A DNA stretch of 64,000 nt, taken from contig NZ_CP120467.1 in the NCBI RefSeq assembly GCF_029983095.1, forward strand, positions 614,501-678,500. Direction: 5' to 3'. Positions 34,696-42,963 of the stretch are shown here, in pieces (positions within the stretch are counted from its first letter, which is position 1; each line of letters starts with the position of its first letter). The DNA is from Enterococcus montenegrensis. GTDB taxonomy: Bacteria; Bacillota; Bacilli; Lactobacillales; Enterococcaceae. The notes beneath the pieces were generated by a model. It was not told the DNA's origin. It saw only the letters and a list, made by a program, of their open reading frames with translations, and did not search any database. A program made the position numbers and the translations under genes.

Positions 34696-35130
34696 ATGAT
34701 TGGTTGTATATTAACTGGTCACGGTTCGTTTGCGCCGGGAGTTTACGGGGCATTAACAATGATTGCCGGAGAACAAGATTTTTTTGATGTAATTGCCTTT
34801 GAGGATGGTCAAAATGTCGATGATTTTGAAGAAAAAATGAAACAAGCGGTAAAACAATTAGATCAAACCTGTGAAGGTGTTTTAATCTTTAGCGATTTAT
34901 TGGGAGGTTCACCTTTTAAAACAGCAATGATTGCAGCACAAGATTTTGATGCAGTAGAAGTTATTGCAGGTGCCAATTTACCCATGCTTATTGAAACAAT
35001 TGGTTTGCGTTATGCCAATACAGACTTAGAACAATTAACACAACAAGCAATAACAGCCGGACAAACCGGTGTCGTTCATCCCAAGCTGGTTATTAAAGAA
35101 GACGATGAATTCGGGGAAGAAGGAATTTAA
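34696..35130 (+). CDS. PTS mannose-family EIIA component
   Basis: A mannose/fructose/sorbose-family EIIA (144 aa). The phosphorylated His is H9 in LTGHGSFA. CAAGGAGGGG precedes ATG 34696. It receives phosphate from HPr and passes it to the EIIB subunit at 35448. It is the first gene of a five-gene operon (IIA, YajC-like, IIB, IIC, IID). Confidence 0.93.
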   Translation: MIGCILTGHGSFAPGVYGALTMIAGEQDFFDVIAFEDGQNVDDFEEKMKQAVKQLDQTCEGVLIFSDLLGGSPFKTAMIAAQDFDAVEVIAGANLPMLIETIGLRYANTDLEQLTQQAITAGQTGVVHPKLVIKEDDEFGEEGI

Positions 35131-35132
35131 TT

Positions 35133-35420
35133 ATGAGCATTTGGAACAGTATTCTGGGTGCTTCGATTGTGGTATTAATTTTTGTAATCGCTTTTGCTAT
35201 TATTTATTATTTTGTGGGCGCCCGTGGCATGAAGTCACAAAAAGAGCATTTCAAAAAATTACATCAATCTCTTGCGCCAGGACAACAAGTGAAGTTTGCA
35301 AATGGGCTTTATGGCACTGTGAAAGTTATTAACCAAAAGAAAGAAACAGTGGATATTGAAGTCAAGTCAGGAACTATTATTGAAGTTTCTCGGTACGCAA
35401 TTTCAGAAATCGTTAAATAA
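35133..35420 (+). CDS. YajC-like small membrane protein in PTS operon
   Basis: A 95-aa protein with one N-terminal transmembrane helix (residues ~9-30) and a cytosolic part that matches YajC (LAPGQQVKFANGLYGTVKVI, as in the YajC G-[DE]-V-x-T-x-x-G-x-x-G-x-V motif). Genuine YajC is a Sec accessory protein and usually lies near secDF or tgt. Here it starts two bases after the EIIA stop and is followed by EIIB, so it is part of the PTS operon. Similar proteins occur in other Lactobacillales mannose-family PTS operons. It may aid assembly of the PTS membrane complex; this is inference. Confidence 0.75.
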   Translation: MSIWNSILGASIVVLIFVIAFAIIYYFVGARGMKSQKEHFKKLHQSLAPGQQVKFANGLYGTVKVINQKKETVDIEVKSGTIIEVSRYAISEIVK

Positions 35421-35447
35421 AAAACATTTAATTTAGGGGGAATTCTC

Positions 35448-35930
35448 ATGTCAGAACCAAATATTTTATTAACACGTATTGATAATCGTTTAATTCACGG
35501 ACAAGTAGCAACACAATGGAATGGTACTTTAGGAGCTAATTTGATTTTAGTAGCCAACGATAAAGTAGCAGGAGACAAAGTGCGCCAAGGATTAATGGAT
35601 ATGGCTGCGCCAACTGGAGTTCAAACACGGTATTTCTCGATCCAAAAGACGATCGATATCATCCACAAAGCATCACCAAAACAAAAGATCTTCATTATTG
35701 CGGAAAATCCTGAAGACGTTTTGAAATTAGTTGAAGGAGGAGTGCCAATTAAAAAATTGAATATTGGAAACATGCATATGGCAGAAGGAAAACGCCAAGT
35801 TGCGACAACGGTAGCCGTGGATGATGCAGACGTTGCAGCCTTTAAAAAATTGCAAGATTTAGGGGTGGAACTTGAAATACGCCGCGTACCAACTACAGCA
35901 GTAGAAGACAGTAGCAAACTATTCAACTAA
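35448..35930 (+). CDS. PTS mannose-family EIIB component
   Basis: An EIIB of the mannose/fructose/sorbose family (160 aa) with the phosphorylation site H17 in RIDNRLIHGQV. It transfers phosphate to sugar entering through EIIC/EIID. TTAGGGGGAA precedes ATG 35448. It lies third in the operon. Confidence 0.94.
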   Translation: MSEPNILLTRIDNRLIHGQVATQWNGTLGANLILVANDKVAGDKVRQGLMDMAAPTGVQTRYFSIQKTIDIIHKASPKQKIFIIAENPEDVLKLVEGGVPIKKLNIGNMHMAEGKRQVATTVAVDDADVAAFKKLQDLGVELEIRRVPTTAVEDSSKLFN

Positions 35931-35957
35931 GCGTGTGCTTAAGGAGGGAGTTTAAGA

Positions 35958-36764
35958 ATGGATTATAATTTCATTCAGATTTTATTGGTCTTTATCGTGA
36001 CGTTTGTCGCTGCAATTGACCAATTCAGTTTCTTGGAATCATTATATCAACCAATTGTTACGGGTATGGTAATTGGTCTTATTTTAGGGGATTTACAAAC
36101 AGGTTTAATCGTTGGTGGTACGTATCAATTAATGACCATCGGCAATATGCCCGTTGGGGGAGCACAGCCGCCTAACGCCGTTATCGGTGGGATTATGGCC
36201 GCTATTTTATCGATTACATTGAAATTAGAACCAACTGCAGCTGTTGCAACAGCAATTCCATTTTCTTTATTAGGTCAATATGCAGTTACTTTAATTTTCT
36301 CTGCAATGTCACCAGTGATGTCTGTTGCAGATAACTACGCTCACGAAGCCAACACAAAAGGAATTGACCGCATTAACTATTTAGCGATGGCTGCAATTGG
36401 TGCTATCTTTGGTTTAATCGTTGTCTTATTCTTTATCGGTGGTGCAACTTTTGGTGAACAAGTCGTTAGTGCCATTCCTGAATGGTTAATGAAAGGTTTA
36501 TCAGCTGCCGGCGGTATGATGCGTTATGTCGGTTTTGCAATTTTATTAAAAGTTATGGTTTCGCGCGATATGTGGGGCTTTTACTTTATGGGCTTTGGTC
36601 TAGCAACAATCGTAATGGCAGCTCCAAGTCTATCAGGTCCAGCCTTGATTATCTTGGCATTTATCGGTTTTGCGTTAGCCTTCTGGGATTACCAAATTCA
36701 ATCTAAATTCAAAACAGCAACAGCCAATGCAAATGACTTCGGAGGTGACGAAGATGGCATATAA
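35958..36764 (+). CDS. PTS mannose-family EIIC component
   Basis: A polytopic EIIC (268 aa) of the mannose/sorbose family. It opens with DYNFIQILLVFIVTF and carries the family motif GGTYQLMTIGNMPVGGAQPPNA. About eight hydrophobic segments are seen. It ends by overlapping the EIID start by 11 bases, indicating translational coupling. Confidence 0.94.
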   Translation: MDYNFIQILLVFIVTFVAAIDQFSFLESLYQPIVTGMVIGLILGDLQTGLIVGGTYQLMTIGNMPVGGAQPPNAVIGGIMAAILSITLKLEPTAAVATAIPFSLLGQYAVTLIFSAMSPVMSVADNYAHEANTKGIDRINYLAMAAIGAIFGLIVVLFFIGGATFGEQVVSAIPEWLMKGLSAAGGMMRYVGFAILLKVMVSRDMWGFYFMGFGLATIVMAAPSLSGPALIILAFIGFALAFWDYQIQSKFKTATANANDFGGDEDGI

Positions 36765-37794
36765 TATTCCAGATACGTATCAAGATCAATCAGTCGGCGA
36801 AACACTGGATAAGAAAACGTTAAATAAAATGGTTTGGCGTTCATTGTTCTTACAAGCATCTTTTAACTATGAACGGATGCAAGCAGGTGGCTGGTTATAT
36901 GGTATTTTACCAGGCTTGAAAAAAATTCATAAAAACAAAGATGACTTGGCAGCTTCCATGAGTCACAACCTTGAATTTTTCAACACCCATCCATTTTTAG
37001 TAACTTTTGTTATGGGGATTGTTTTATCACTAGAACAAAATAAAGCAGATATTCCAACGATTCGTGCCGTTCGTGTCGCTGCGATGGGACCTTTAGGTGG
37101 GATTGGGGATGCCTTATTCTGGTTTACCTTAGTACCGATTACTGCTGGTATTACTTCAAACATGGCTATCAGTGGTAATATTGCCGCACCATTTATTTTC
37201 TTACTTGTTTTCAATATTGCCCAATTTGCGTTACGTTTCTTCTTGATGAACTGGTCTTATAAACTAGGAACAGATGCTATTGGTGTCTTAACCGAAAATG
37301 CCAAAGAATTTACGCGGGCAGCAAGTATTTTAGGTATCTTCGTCGTAGGTTCACTAACTTGTGTTTACGGTGCTACAAAAGTAAACGTTCAAATTCCAAA
37401 CGGCGAAACAAATGCTGTTCATTCTGTAACAACAGTTGTCCCTGCTGGGGAAGAACACAAATATGATGAATATATCTTCAAAAAAGATGACAGTGGTAAA
37501 TTGACAGAAGAAGTGCAAGCGGCAGCTGAAGGTGAAAAAGCCTTAGGCGTAGTTAAATTGCCTTCAGGGGATTTTGAAGTAACCTTCAACCGTAATGAAA
37601 CAACTCCGGTTACGATTGATATTCAAAAAATCTTAGACGGTATTTTACCACAAATGATTCCATTAGCTATGACTTTACTTTTATACTTCTTATTATCAAA
37701 ACGTGGCTGGACACCATTGAAATGTATTTTGTTACTATTGGTAATTGGTTTAGTAGGCTCAGGCTTTGGTATTTGGCCTAATATTTGGCCTTAA
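36754..37794 (+). CDS. PTS mannose-family EIID component
   Basis: An EIID of the mannose/fructose/sorbose family (346 aa). FLQASFNYERMQAGGWLYGILP and GPLGGIGDALFWFTLVP are typical family segments. It has hydrophobic helices at the C-terminal end and a ~90-residue polar insertion (~residues 215-290) outside the core, longer than in many EIID proteins. I place the start at ATG 36754, after GGAGGTGA, rather than an upstream in-frame ATG at 36727. A perfect terminator follows. Confidence 0.93.
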   Translation: MAYNIPDTYQDQSVGETLDKKTLNKMVWRSLFLQASFNYERMQAGGWLYGILPGLKKIHKNKDDLAASMSHNLEFFNTHPFLVTFVMGIVLSLEQNKADIPTIRAVRVAAMGPLGGIGDALFWFTLVPITAGITSNMAISGNIAAPFIFLLVFNIAQFALRFFLMNWSYKLGTDAIGVLTENAKEFTRAASILGIFVVGSLTCVYGATKVNVQIPNGETNAVHSVTTVVPAGEEHKYDEYIFKKDDSGKLTEEVQAAAEGEKALGVVKLPSGDFEVTFNRNETTPVTIDIQKILDGILPQMIPLAMTLLLYFLLSKRGWTPLKCILLLLVIGLVGSGFGIWPNIWP

Positions 37795-37810
37795 AAAAAC
37801 TTTGACAGAT

Positions 37811-37849
37811 TATACCACTTATCCGTAGTTGATAAGTGGTATTTTTTTA
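37811..37849 (+). terminator. Rho-independent terminator after the PTS operon
   Basis: ATACCACTTATC and GATAAGTGGTAT form a perfect 12-bp stem with a 7-base loop, followed by T residues. Confidence 0.93.
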
Positions 37850-37901
37850 GGTAGTGGTCTAGATCAAGTTTTAAAATAAAGCGTTTTATTTACTATTTCT
37901 A

Positions 37902-37949
37902 TTGACTTTATAGGCCTTAGAAGATAAACTCATACTGTGGTAGTAACCA
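37902..37949 (+). promoter_or_regulatory. gntR promoter with operator
   Basis: TTGACT (37902-37907), 17-base spacer, TAAACT (37925-37930). Eight bases after the -10 lies TGGTAGTAACCA (37938-37949), the reverse complement of the site before the PTS operon. This suggests autoregulation. Confidence 0.75.
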
Positions 37950-37966
37950 GTTAGAGGAGGTGTCAT

Positions 37967-38695
37967 ATGACCCGAACAAAAAAACAACCTTTGTACGATC
38001 AATTAGTCGAATTATTAAAAGAAAAAATTGAAAATGAATACGAAGCCAATATGATGCTACCTTCTGAACGGGAATTATCAGATGTGTATGGTTTAAGTCG
38101 CACAACGGTTCGCTTGGCATTACAAGAATTAGAAAAAATTGGCTATATTTATCGGCAACACGGCAAAGGAACTTTTGTATCTGACTTAAAAGAGTCCAGT
38201 TTCAATTTGCAGAGTATGTATAGTTTTACCGAGCAAATGAAATCTTTGGGGCGACATCCAGAAACGAGAGTTTTGGATTTTGAAACAATCGAAGCCAACA
38301 AATTTTTAGCTACGAAATTTAATGTCAAATTAGGAACGAAATTAATAAAAATGAAGCGTCTCAGAAGTGCTGATGGCGAACCATTAATGCTAGAACGCAC
38401 CTATTTACCGCTAAATAAATTTTTATCCTTAACCAAAGAAGATTTAGATCAAAAAGCCTTATACGATATTTTTCGCGAAGATTATAATGAGATTGTCAAA
38501 GTAGCCGAAGAAGAGCTATTTGCCAATATTGCACGGCCAAAAGATGCGCCTTTTTTAGATATTAGAGAAGGGGCGCCGGTGTTGACTTTAATGCGCAAAA
38601 CTTATAATCAAGCCAATGAAATAATCGAGTTCACCTATAGTGTTGCCCGTGCGGATCACTTTCGCTATAAAATCGTACATCACAATGGCAATTAA
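37967..38695 (+). CDS. GntR-family (HutC/UTRA) transcriptional regulator
   Basis: A 242-aa repressor. The N-terminal winged helix-turn-helix has LPSERELSDVYGLSRTTVRLALQEL (cut here into the key parts LPSERELS and TTVRLAL), and the C-terminal UTRA domain (from ~residue 85) binds a sugar phosphate in this family. AGAGGAGGTG precedes ATG 37967. Encoded between the PTS operon and agaS, with matching palindromes before both its own gene and the PTS operon; it is therefore likely the local repressor, with a phosphorylated amino sugar as a probable inducer. Confidence 0.9.
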   Translation: MTRTKKQPLYDQLVELLKEKIENEYEANMMLPSERELSDVYGLSRTTVRLALQELEKIGYIYRQHGKGTFVSDLKESSFNLQSMYSFTEQMKSLGRHPETRVLDFETIEANKFLATKFNVKLGTKLIKMKRLRSADGEPLMLERTYLPLNKFLSLTKEDLDQKALYDIFREDYNEIVKVAEEELFANIARPKDAPFLDIREGAPVLTLMRKTYNQANEIIEFTYSVARADHFRYKIVHHNGN

Positions 38696-38737
38696 AGAGC
38701 AAATAAGATCACGTTTGTAAATTAAAGGAGGATTACA

Positions 38738-39916
38738 ATGTTTCAACTGACAGCAGCAGAATTAACTAAAATGGGAGCAGAAATTACCACCCGTGAAATT
38801 AAGCAACAACCAGAATTATGGCAAGAAGCATTTTCTTATTATAAAGAAAATCAAAAAAGAATTAACAATTTTTTATCAGAAGTAAAAGATGCCGCACATG
38901 GTAAAATCCGCGTTGTTTTCACTGGTGCGGGGACTTCTCAATATGTAGGCGATACAGTAAAACCTTATTTAAGTAAAGTAGGAGATAACCGTAAATTTAT
39001 CTTTGAAAGTATTGGGACAACAGATATCGTGGCTTCTCCGGCTGAATATTTACATCCAGATGATTGGACTATTTTAGTATCATTTGCCCGCAGTGGAAAT
39101 TCACCAGAAAGTGTGGCCGCTGTGGATGTGGCCAATAAATTCGTGAAAAATTTACGTCATATTACCATTACTTGTGCTCCAGAAGGACAATTGGCAAAAG
39201 CGGCTACCGATGATGCCCACAATTTATTGTTAATGATGCCCGCTCGTGCCAATGACCAAGGTTTTGCTATGACTGGAAGTTTTTCTTGTATGGCGCTAAG
39301 CGCATTATTAGTCTTTGATGAAACTAACGACTTCACTCAAAAAGAAGATTACGTCAATGCAATGACGACCTTAGGCAATGAAGCAATCGCTAGAGAAGCT
39401 GAGGTACAAAAAATTATCGATTTAGACTTTGAACGTATCGTCTATCTTGGTTCTGGCAGTCTATCTGGTTTAACTCGGGAAGCTTCCTTGAAAGTATTGG
39501 AATTAACTGCTGGGAAAATGGCTACGATCTTTGATTCTTCAATGGGATTTCGTCATGGTCCAAAATCATTTATCAACGATAAAACAATTATGTTTGTTTT
39601 TGTGAACAACGATGAATATACGCGTCAATACGATGTTGATATTTTAGAAGAGGTGCATGCAGATAAAATTGCGCCATCTGTTTTAGGAATTACTCAAAAG
39701 GCAGCAGAATCAAACTTTAGTGGTGATAACTTTGTTTTTGAAACAAGTGATGTGAAATTACCAGACGGATACGCAGCGTTGCCATTTTTAATTGTAGCCC
39801 AAACAGTTTCGCTGTTAGCCTCTATTAAAGTTGGGAATACACCAGATACACCGTCTCCTACTGGCACGGTTAACCGGGTTGTTAAAGGAGTAACGATTCA
39901 CCCTTTTGAAGCATAA
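38738..39916 (+). CDS. agaS: AgaS-like SIS-domain sugar-phosphate isomerase/deaminase
   Basis: A 392-aa protein with two SIS domains. FTGAGTSQYVG and SFARSGNSPESVA are the sugar-phosphate-binding loops, and the second SIS domain includes YLGSGSLSGLTREASLKVLELT. The length and motifs match AgaS, which deaminates and isomerises galactosamine-6-phosphate to tagatose-6-phosphate. It follows gntR after 42 bases with AAAGGAGG upstream. With the mannose-family PTS it suggests uptake of galactosamine or N-acetylgalactosamine. No deacetylase (AgaA/NagA) or tagatose-6-phosphate kinase is in the window. Confidence 0.85.
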   Translation: MFQLTAAELTKMGAEITTREIKQQPELWQEAFSYYKENQKRINNFLSEVKDAAHGKIRVVFTGAGTSQYVGDTVKPYLSKVGDNRKFIFESIGTTDIVASPAEYLHPDDWTILVSFARSGNSPESVAAVDVANKFVKNLRHITITCAPEGQLAKAATDDAHNLLLMMPARANDQGFAMTGSFSCMALSALLVFDETNDFTQKEDYVNAMTTLGNEAIAREAEVQKIIDLDFERIVYLGSGSLSGLTREASLKVLELTAGKMATIFDSSMGFRHGPKSFINDKTIMFVFVNNDEYTRQYDVDILEEVHADKIAPSVLGITQKAAESNFSGDNFVFETSDVKLPDGYAALPFLIVAQTVSLLASIKVGNTPDTPSPTGTVNRVVKGVTIHPFEA

Positions 39917-39932
39917 GTTGAATACAAAGTCT

Positions 39933-39964
39933 GACTCCCGTGTTTTTTACGGGGGTCTTTTTTT
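39933..39964 (+). terminator. Rho-independent terminator after agaS
   Basis: GACTCCCGT and ACGGGGGTC (one mismatch/wobble) around GTTTTTT, followed by seven T residues. Confidence 0.9.
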
Positions 39965-40067
39965 AGACGAGAAGCACAATGGGATAGGCAAAGAATTCCT
40001 TAAAAATAGCTATAATTTTCGTCAGCAGGTTATTGTAGCGTATAATTAGGCGAAAGGAAGTGAAGAC

Positions 40068-40922
40068 ATGAAGAAGATACTCACAGTACTTATTTTATTG
40101 TTGGCTTTAGCTGGCTGTGGTGGAAATGAAAAAAAAGCCAATCCTACTGCTAAAGCGCAAATAAAACCAAAGACGAGTGTAATTCTTAAAAAAAGTGCGG
40201 TACCCACGCTATTTATCCACGGCTATAGCGGTACTAAAAATTCTTTTGGCGGTATGTTGCAACGTCTAGAAACAAGTAACTTAGCCAAAAAAGAGTTGAT
40301 TATGACCGTCTCTAAAGAAGGTTCAATCACAACAACAGGGACACTGAGTGGTAAAAAAGATAATCCGATGATTCAAGTCATCTTTCAAGATAATAAAAAT
40401 ACGGAATGGTCACAATCTGAATGGTTGTATAATTGTTTGGCTGATTTAAAAAAAATGGGGGTTGAAGCGGTCAATTTGGTAGGACATTCGATGGGTGGCG
40501 TTTCGGGATTGCGGTATATGATGAGTTATCCTAACGATCCGTCACAGCCTGAAATTTTAAAATTTGTGGCGATCGGTGCACCTTTCAATGATTTTTTAGA
40601 CACTAGTAGCAATCAAGATATGGCCGACTTATTAAAAAATGGGCCTACTGAAGTTTCTAGTCGTTACCAAGATTACCAAAAATTAGCAGCCAATTTAGCT
40701 AAAAATACGAAAATTTTACTTTTAGCTGGACAGTTAGATGAAAATACGTTTAATGATGAAATGGTCCCAACTACGAGTGCTCTAGCAGTGAACGCCTTAC
40801 TAAAACAAACCAACAGCGTGACAACCCAAATTTTTTATGGTCCCAACGCACAGCATAGTCAACTGCACGAAAATAAGGAAGTCGATAAAAAAGTTTCAGA
40901 CTTCTTATGGCAAAAGAGCTGA
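40068..40922 (+). CDS. Lipoprotein alpha/beta hydrolase (DUF915 family)
   Basis: A surface lipoprotein (284 aa). The lipobox LAGC places the lipid-modified Cys at C17, followed by a short Lys/Ala-rich linker. The hydrolase domain carries HGYSGTKNSF (oxyanion region, 51-60) and the nucleophile elbow GHSMGG (S141). A late Asp and His (AQHSQLH) complete the expected triad. It belongs to the DUF915 lipase-like group, of unknown substrate. GAAAGGAAGTGAAG precedes ATG 40068. It stands alone, followed by repeats. Confidence 0.87.
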   Translation: MKKILTVLILLLALAGCGGNEKKANPTAKAQIKPKTSVILKKSAVPTLFIHGYSGTKNSFGGMLQRLETSNLAKKELIMTVSKEGSITTTGTLSGKKDNPMIQVIFQDNKNTEWSQSEWLYNCLADLKKMGVEAVNLVGHSMGGVSGLRYMMSYPNDPSQPEILKFVAIGAPFNDFLDTSSNQDMADLLKNGPTEVSSRYQDYQKLAANLAKNTKILLLAGQLDENTFNDEMVPTTSALAVNALLKQTNSVTTQIFYGPNAQHSQLHENKEVDKKVSDFLWQKS

Positions 40923-40929
40923 CTTGCAA

Positions 40930-41165
40930 AGCCAGACAACCAGAAAAGCTTTTTGGACTTGGCCAGCGCTCGAAAAATAAGCGTGGAATTGCTAGAAATT
41001 GTTGCTCAAATTTCTTGAAATTTCGCCTTATTTCTTAGAGGGCTAGTGCGTGAAGCCAGACAACCAGAAAAGCTTTTCGGACTTGGTCAGCGCTCGAAAA
41101 ATAAGCGTGGAATTGCCAGAAATTGTTGCTCAAATTTCTTGGAATTTCACCTTATGATCACAGCG
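40930..41165. repeat. Tandem palindromic repeat cluster C (two units, inverted relative to A and B)
   Basis: Two ~124-base units start at 40930 and 41054 and differ at only a few positions. Read on the minus strand, each unit has the same order as clusters A and B: AATAAG, AAATTtgagcaacAATTT, CTTATT, then AGCTTTTCT. Each unit can fold into a long imperfect hairpin. A partial third copy follows to about 41205. The interval is otherwise empty. Confidence 0.85.
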
Positions 41166-41259
41166 GGTTAGTTGAAAGAGCCAGACAGTGCTAAGCGGTC
41201 AAATCACTATTTATCTTTTGAAAAATTTATCTCTTCTTTATAGTGAAGATAGTGAAGAA

Positions 41260-41312
41260 AATAAACGAGCCAATCACGCCTTGTGCGACGTGATTGGCTC
41301 GTTTATTTTTCT
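41260..41312 (-). terminator. Bidirectional terminator downstream of the TetR gene
   Basis: AAATAAACGAGCCAATCACG pairs with CGTGATTGGCTCGTTTATTT around CCTTGTGCGA. It overlaps the last codons of the TetR gene and its T-rich end can serve either strand. Confidence 0.85.
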
Positions 41313-41899
41313 GGTGCTAAGCCTTTTAGTAAAACTTCGCTCCACTGTGCAATGTAAGGCAATGCACGAGTATAAATTGCTGGTTCGGCAATGCCTGCGA
41401 TCATTGATTCAGTGTAAATAAAGAGAAATTCATCGGTATACTTCGGATCAATAAATCCTTCTTTTCGCCCTTGTTGAAATAAGGTGAGGAGTGTTTCATT
41501 GCTTTTTTTTGCATAGCCGTTCATGAATTCAGCTAATTCTTTATCTTCTGTTTGCGAATAATAAGCCATAAGATCAAGATAAAATTGTTGACTAACATGG
41601 TCTAAGCGGTTGATTTTTAGCTGTGTTAAGGCGGTAAAAGTATCTGGAAAAGATCTTTTTTCTTGCAAAGTTTTTTCTGCGTCATAAGCCATTTCGGCCA
41701 TAAAGTTTTTAAACACCATTTTAATTAAATTATCCTTGGATTGAAAATATTTAAAAATCGTAGCTTTTGAAATATTGGTTGCAGCAGTTACTTTGTCAAT
41801 GGTTAGAGCTTTGCTTCCTTCAGGTCCATTCATTATTTCCGCTGCTGCCTTTAAGATGGCGTGCTTTTTTTGGGCACTTCTTTTTTCAAAACCGTTCAA
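41303..41899 (-). CDS. TetR-family transcriptional regulator
   Basis: A 198-aa TetR repressor. The N-terminal helix-turn-helix contains ILKAAAEIM and VTAATNISKATIFKYFQSKDNLI-type sequence (recognition helix near ISKATIFKYF), followed by the variable ligand domain. The start is TTG 41899, seven bases after GGAGG. It is divergent from an ABC exporter pair and separated by ~180 bases holding inverted repeats, so it probably represses that exporter and itself. Confidence 0.9.
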   Translation of the reverse strand: MNGFEKRSAQKKHAILKAAAEIMNGPEGSKALTIDKVTAATNISKATIFKYFQSKDNLIKMVFKNFMAEMAYDAEKTLQEKRSFPDTFTALTQLKINRLDHVSQQFYLDLMAYYSQTEDKELAEFMNGYAKKSNETLLTLFQQGRKEGFIDPKYTDEFLFIYTESMIAGIAEPAIYTRALPYIAQWSEVLLKGLAPEK

Positions 41900-41995
41900 T
41901 TTTGTGCCTCCTTTTTAATCCATTACTACTTATATTATAGTAAAATAATTTTAAACTGCAAATTAAAAATAAGTTCAAAAGTAGGTGGTTTTTGA

Positions 41996-42024
41996 TTGAC
42001 ATTTTCAACTGAGATGCATAATAT
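41996..42024 (+). promoter_or_regulatory. Promoter of the ABC exporter pair
   Basis: TTGACA (41996-42001), 17-base spacer, TAATAT (42019-42024): near-consensus sigma-A promoter. Confidence 0.75.
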
Positions 42025-42051
42025 TGAACTCGTATTAAGTAAATAGTTCAA
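42024..42051. promoter_or_regulatory. Inverted repeat, candidate TetR operator
   Basis: TTGAACT (42024-42030) and AGTTCAA (42045-42051) form a palindrome directly after the -10 box. A related AGTTCAAAA occurs at 41972-41980 toward the TetR gene. The position fits repression by the divergent TetR protein. Confidence 0.55.
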
Positions 42052-42081
42052 AAATATTTTTTGAAAAAGGGAGACTTAAAA

Positions 42082-42963
42082 ATGACGCAGTTAATTGAAA
42101 TCAATAACTTGCAAAAAAGTTTTGGGAAATTTCAAGCATTAAAAGATGTAAGTTTTGCGGTTGCTCCAGGAGAAGTAGTGGGATTCATTGGCCCCAATGG
42201 TGCTGGGAAATCGACAACGATTCGAACGATTTTGGGCATCTTAAAAAAAGATGCGGGCCATGTTCAAGTATTTGGCAAAGATGCTTGGCAAGATAGTATC
42301 GAAATTCATAAACGACTATCCTATGTTCCAGGGGATGTCGCCTTGTGGGGAAATTTAACTGGTGGGGAAATTATCGACTTATTTATGAAGTTACATGGAG
42401 GCGGTAATTTACAAAAACGAGATGAATTAATTCAAAAATTTGAATTAGATCCACGAAAGAAGGCCAAAAGCTATTCAAAAGGGAACAGGCAAAAAGTCGG
42501 GTTGATTGCTGCGTTGTCGGTTGATTCCGATCTTTATATTTTAGATGAACCAACATCTGGTTTAGACCCCCTAATGGAGGCTGTTTTCCAAGATGAGGTA
42601 GAAAAAATAAAGAATGCTGGTAAATCTATTTTATTATCTTCTCATATTTTAAGTGAAGTAGAGCGCTTAGCCGATAAAGTTGTTATTATTCGTGAAGGCA
42701 AAATAGTAGAAACCGGCACACTCCAAGAATTGCGACATTTGACGCGCTCTACGGTTTCACTCGTAGCAAAAGGCGATGTGGCAAGTTTAGCTGATGTTAC
42801 TGGTGTTTACGATTTCAGTCAAAAAGGAACAGAAGTAAAATTTGCGATCGATAATAAAGCGTTAAATACTATTTTAGCCGCGGTAGCAAAATTTGAAGTT
42901 GAAAAATTTGAAGTTGTACCGCCGACACTGGAAGATTTGTTTATCAGACATTATGAAGGGTGA
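42082..42963 (+). CDS. ABC transporter ATP-binding protein
   Basis: An ABC-2-type exporter ATPase (293 aa). Walker A is GPNGAGKST (37-45), the signature loop is the divergent YSKGNRQK, and Walker B with the D-loop is LYILDEPTSGLDP. AAGGGAG at 42067-42073 precedes ATG 42082. It is the first gene of the exporter pair and its stop overlaps the permease start. Divergent TetR suggests induction by an exported compound. Confidence 0.93.
   Translation: MTQLIEINNLQKSFGKFQALKDVSFAVAPGEVVGFIGPNGAGKSTTIRTILGILKKDAGHVQVFGKDAWQDSIEIHKRLSYVPGDVALWGNLTGGEIIDLFMKLHGGGNLQKRDELIQKFELDPRKKAKSYSKGNRQKVGLIAALSVDSDLYILDEPTSGLDPLMEAVFQDEVEKIKNAGKSILLSSHILSEVERLADKVVIIREGKIVETGTLQELRHLTRSTVSLVAKGDVASLADVTGVYDFSQKGTEVKFAIDNKALNTILAAVAKFEVEKFEVVPPTLEDLFIRHYEG

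Noticed and set aside
37870..37895. cre-like AAAGCGTTTTA before gntR
   Set aside because: The core fits partly, but the outer bases needed for a cre match do not. I do not report it as a site.
40930..41205. Direct repeats of ~124 bases as a possible CRISPR array
   Set aside because: Units abut one another without variable spacers, and they are far too long for CRISPR repeats. No cas genes are near.
41188..41421. 77-aa plus-strand ORF
   Set aside because: It runs through the bidirectional terminator and into the antisense of the TetR gene; composition is not protein-like.
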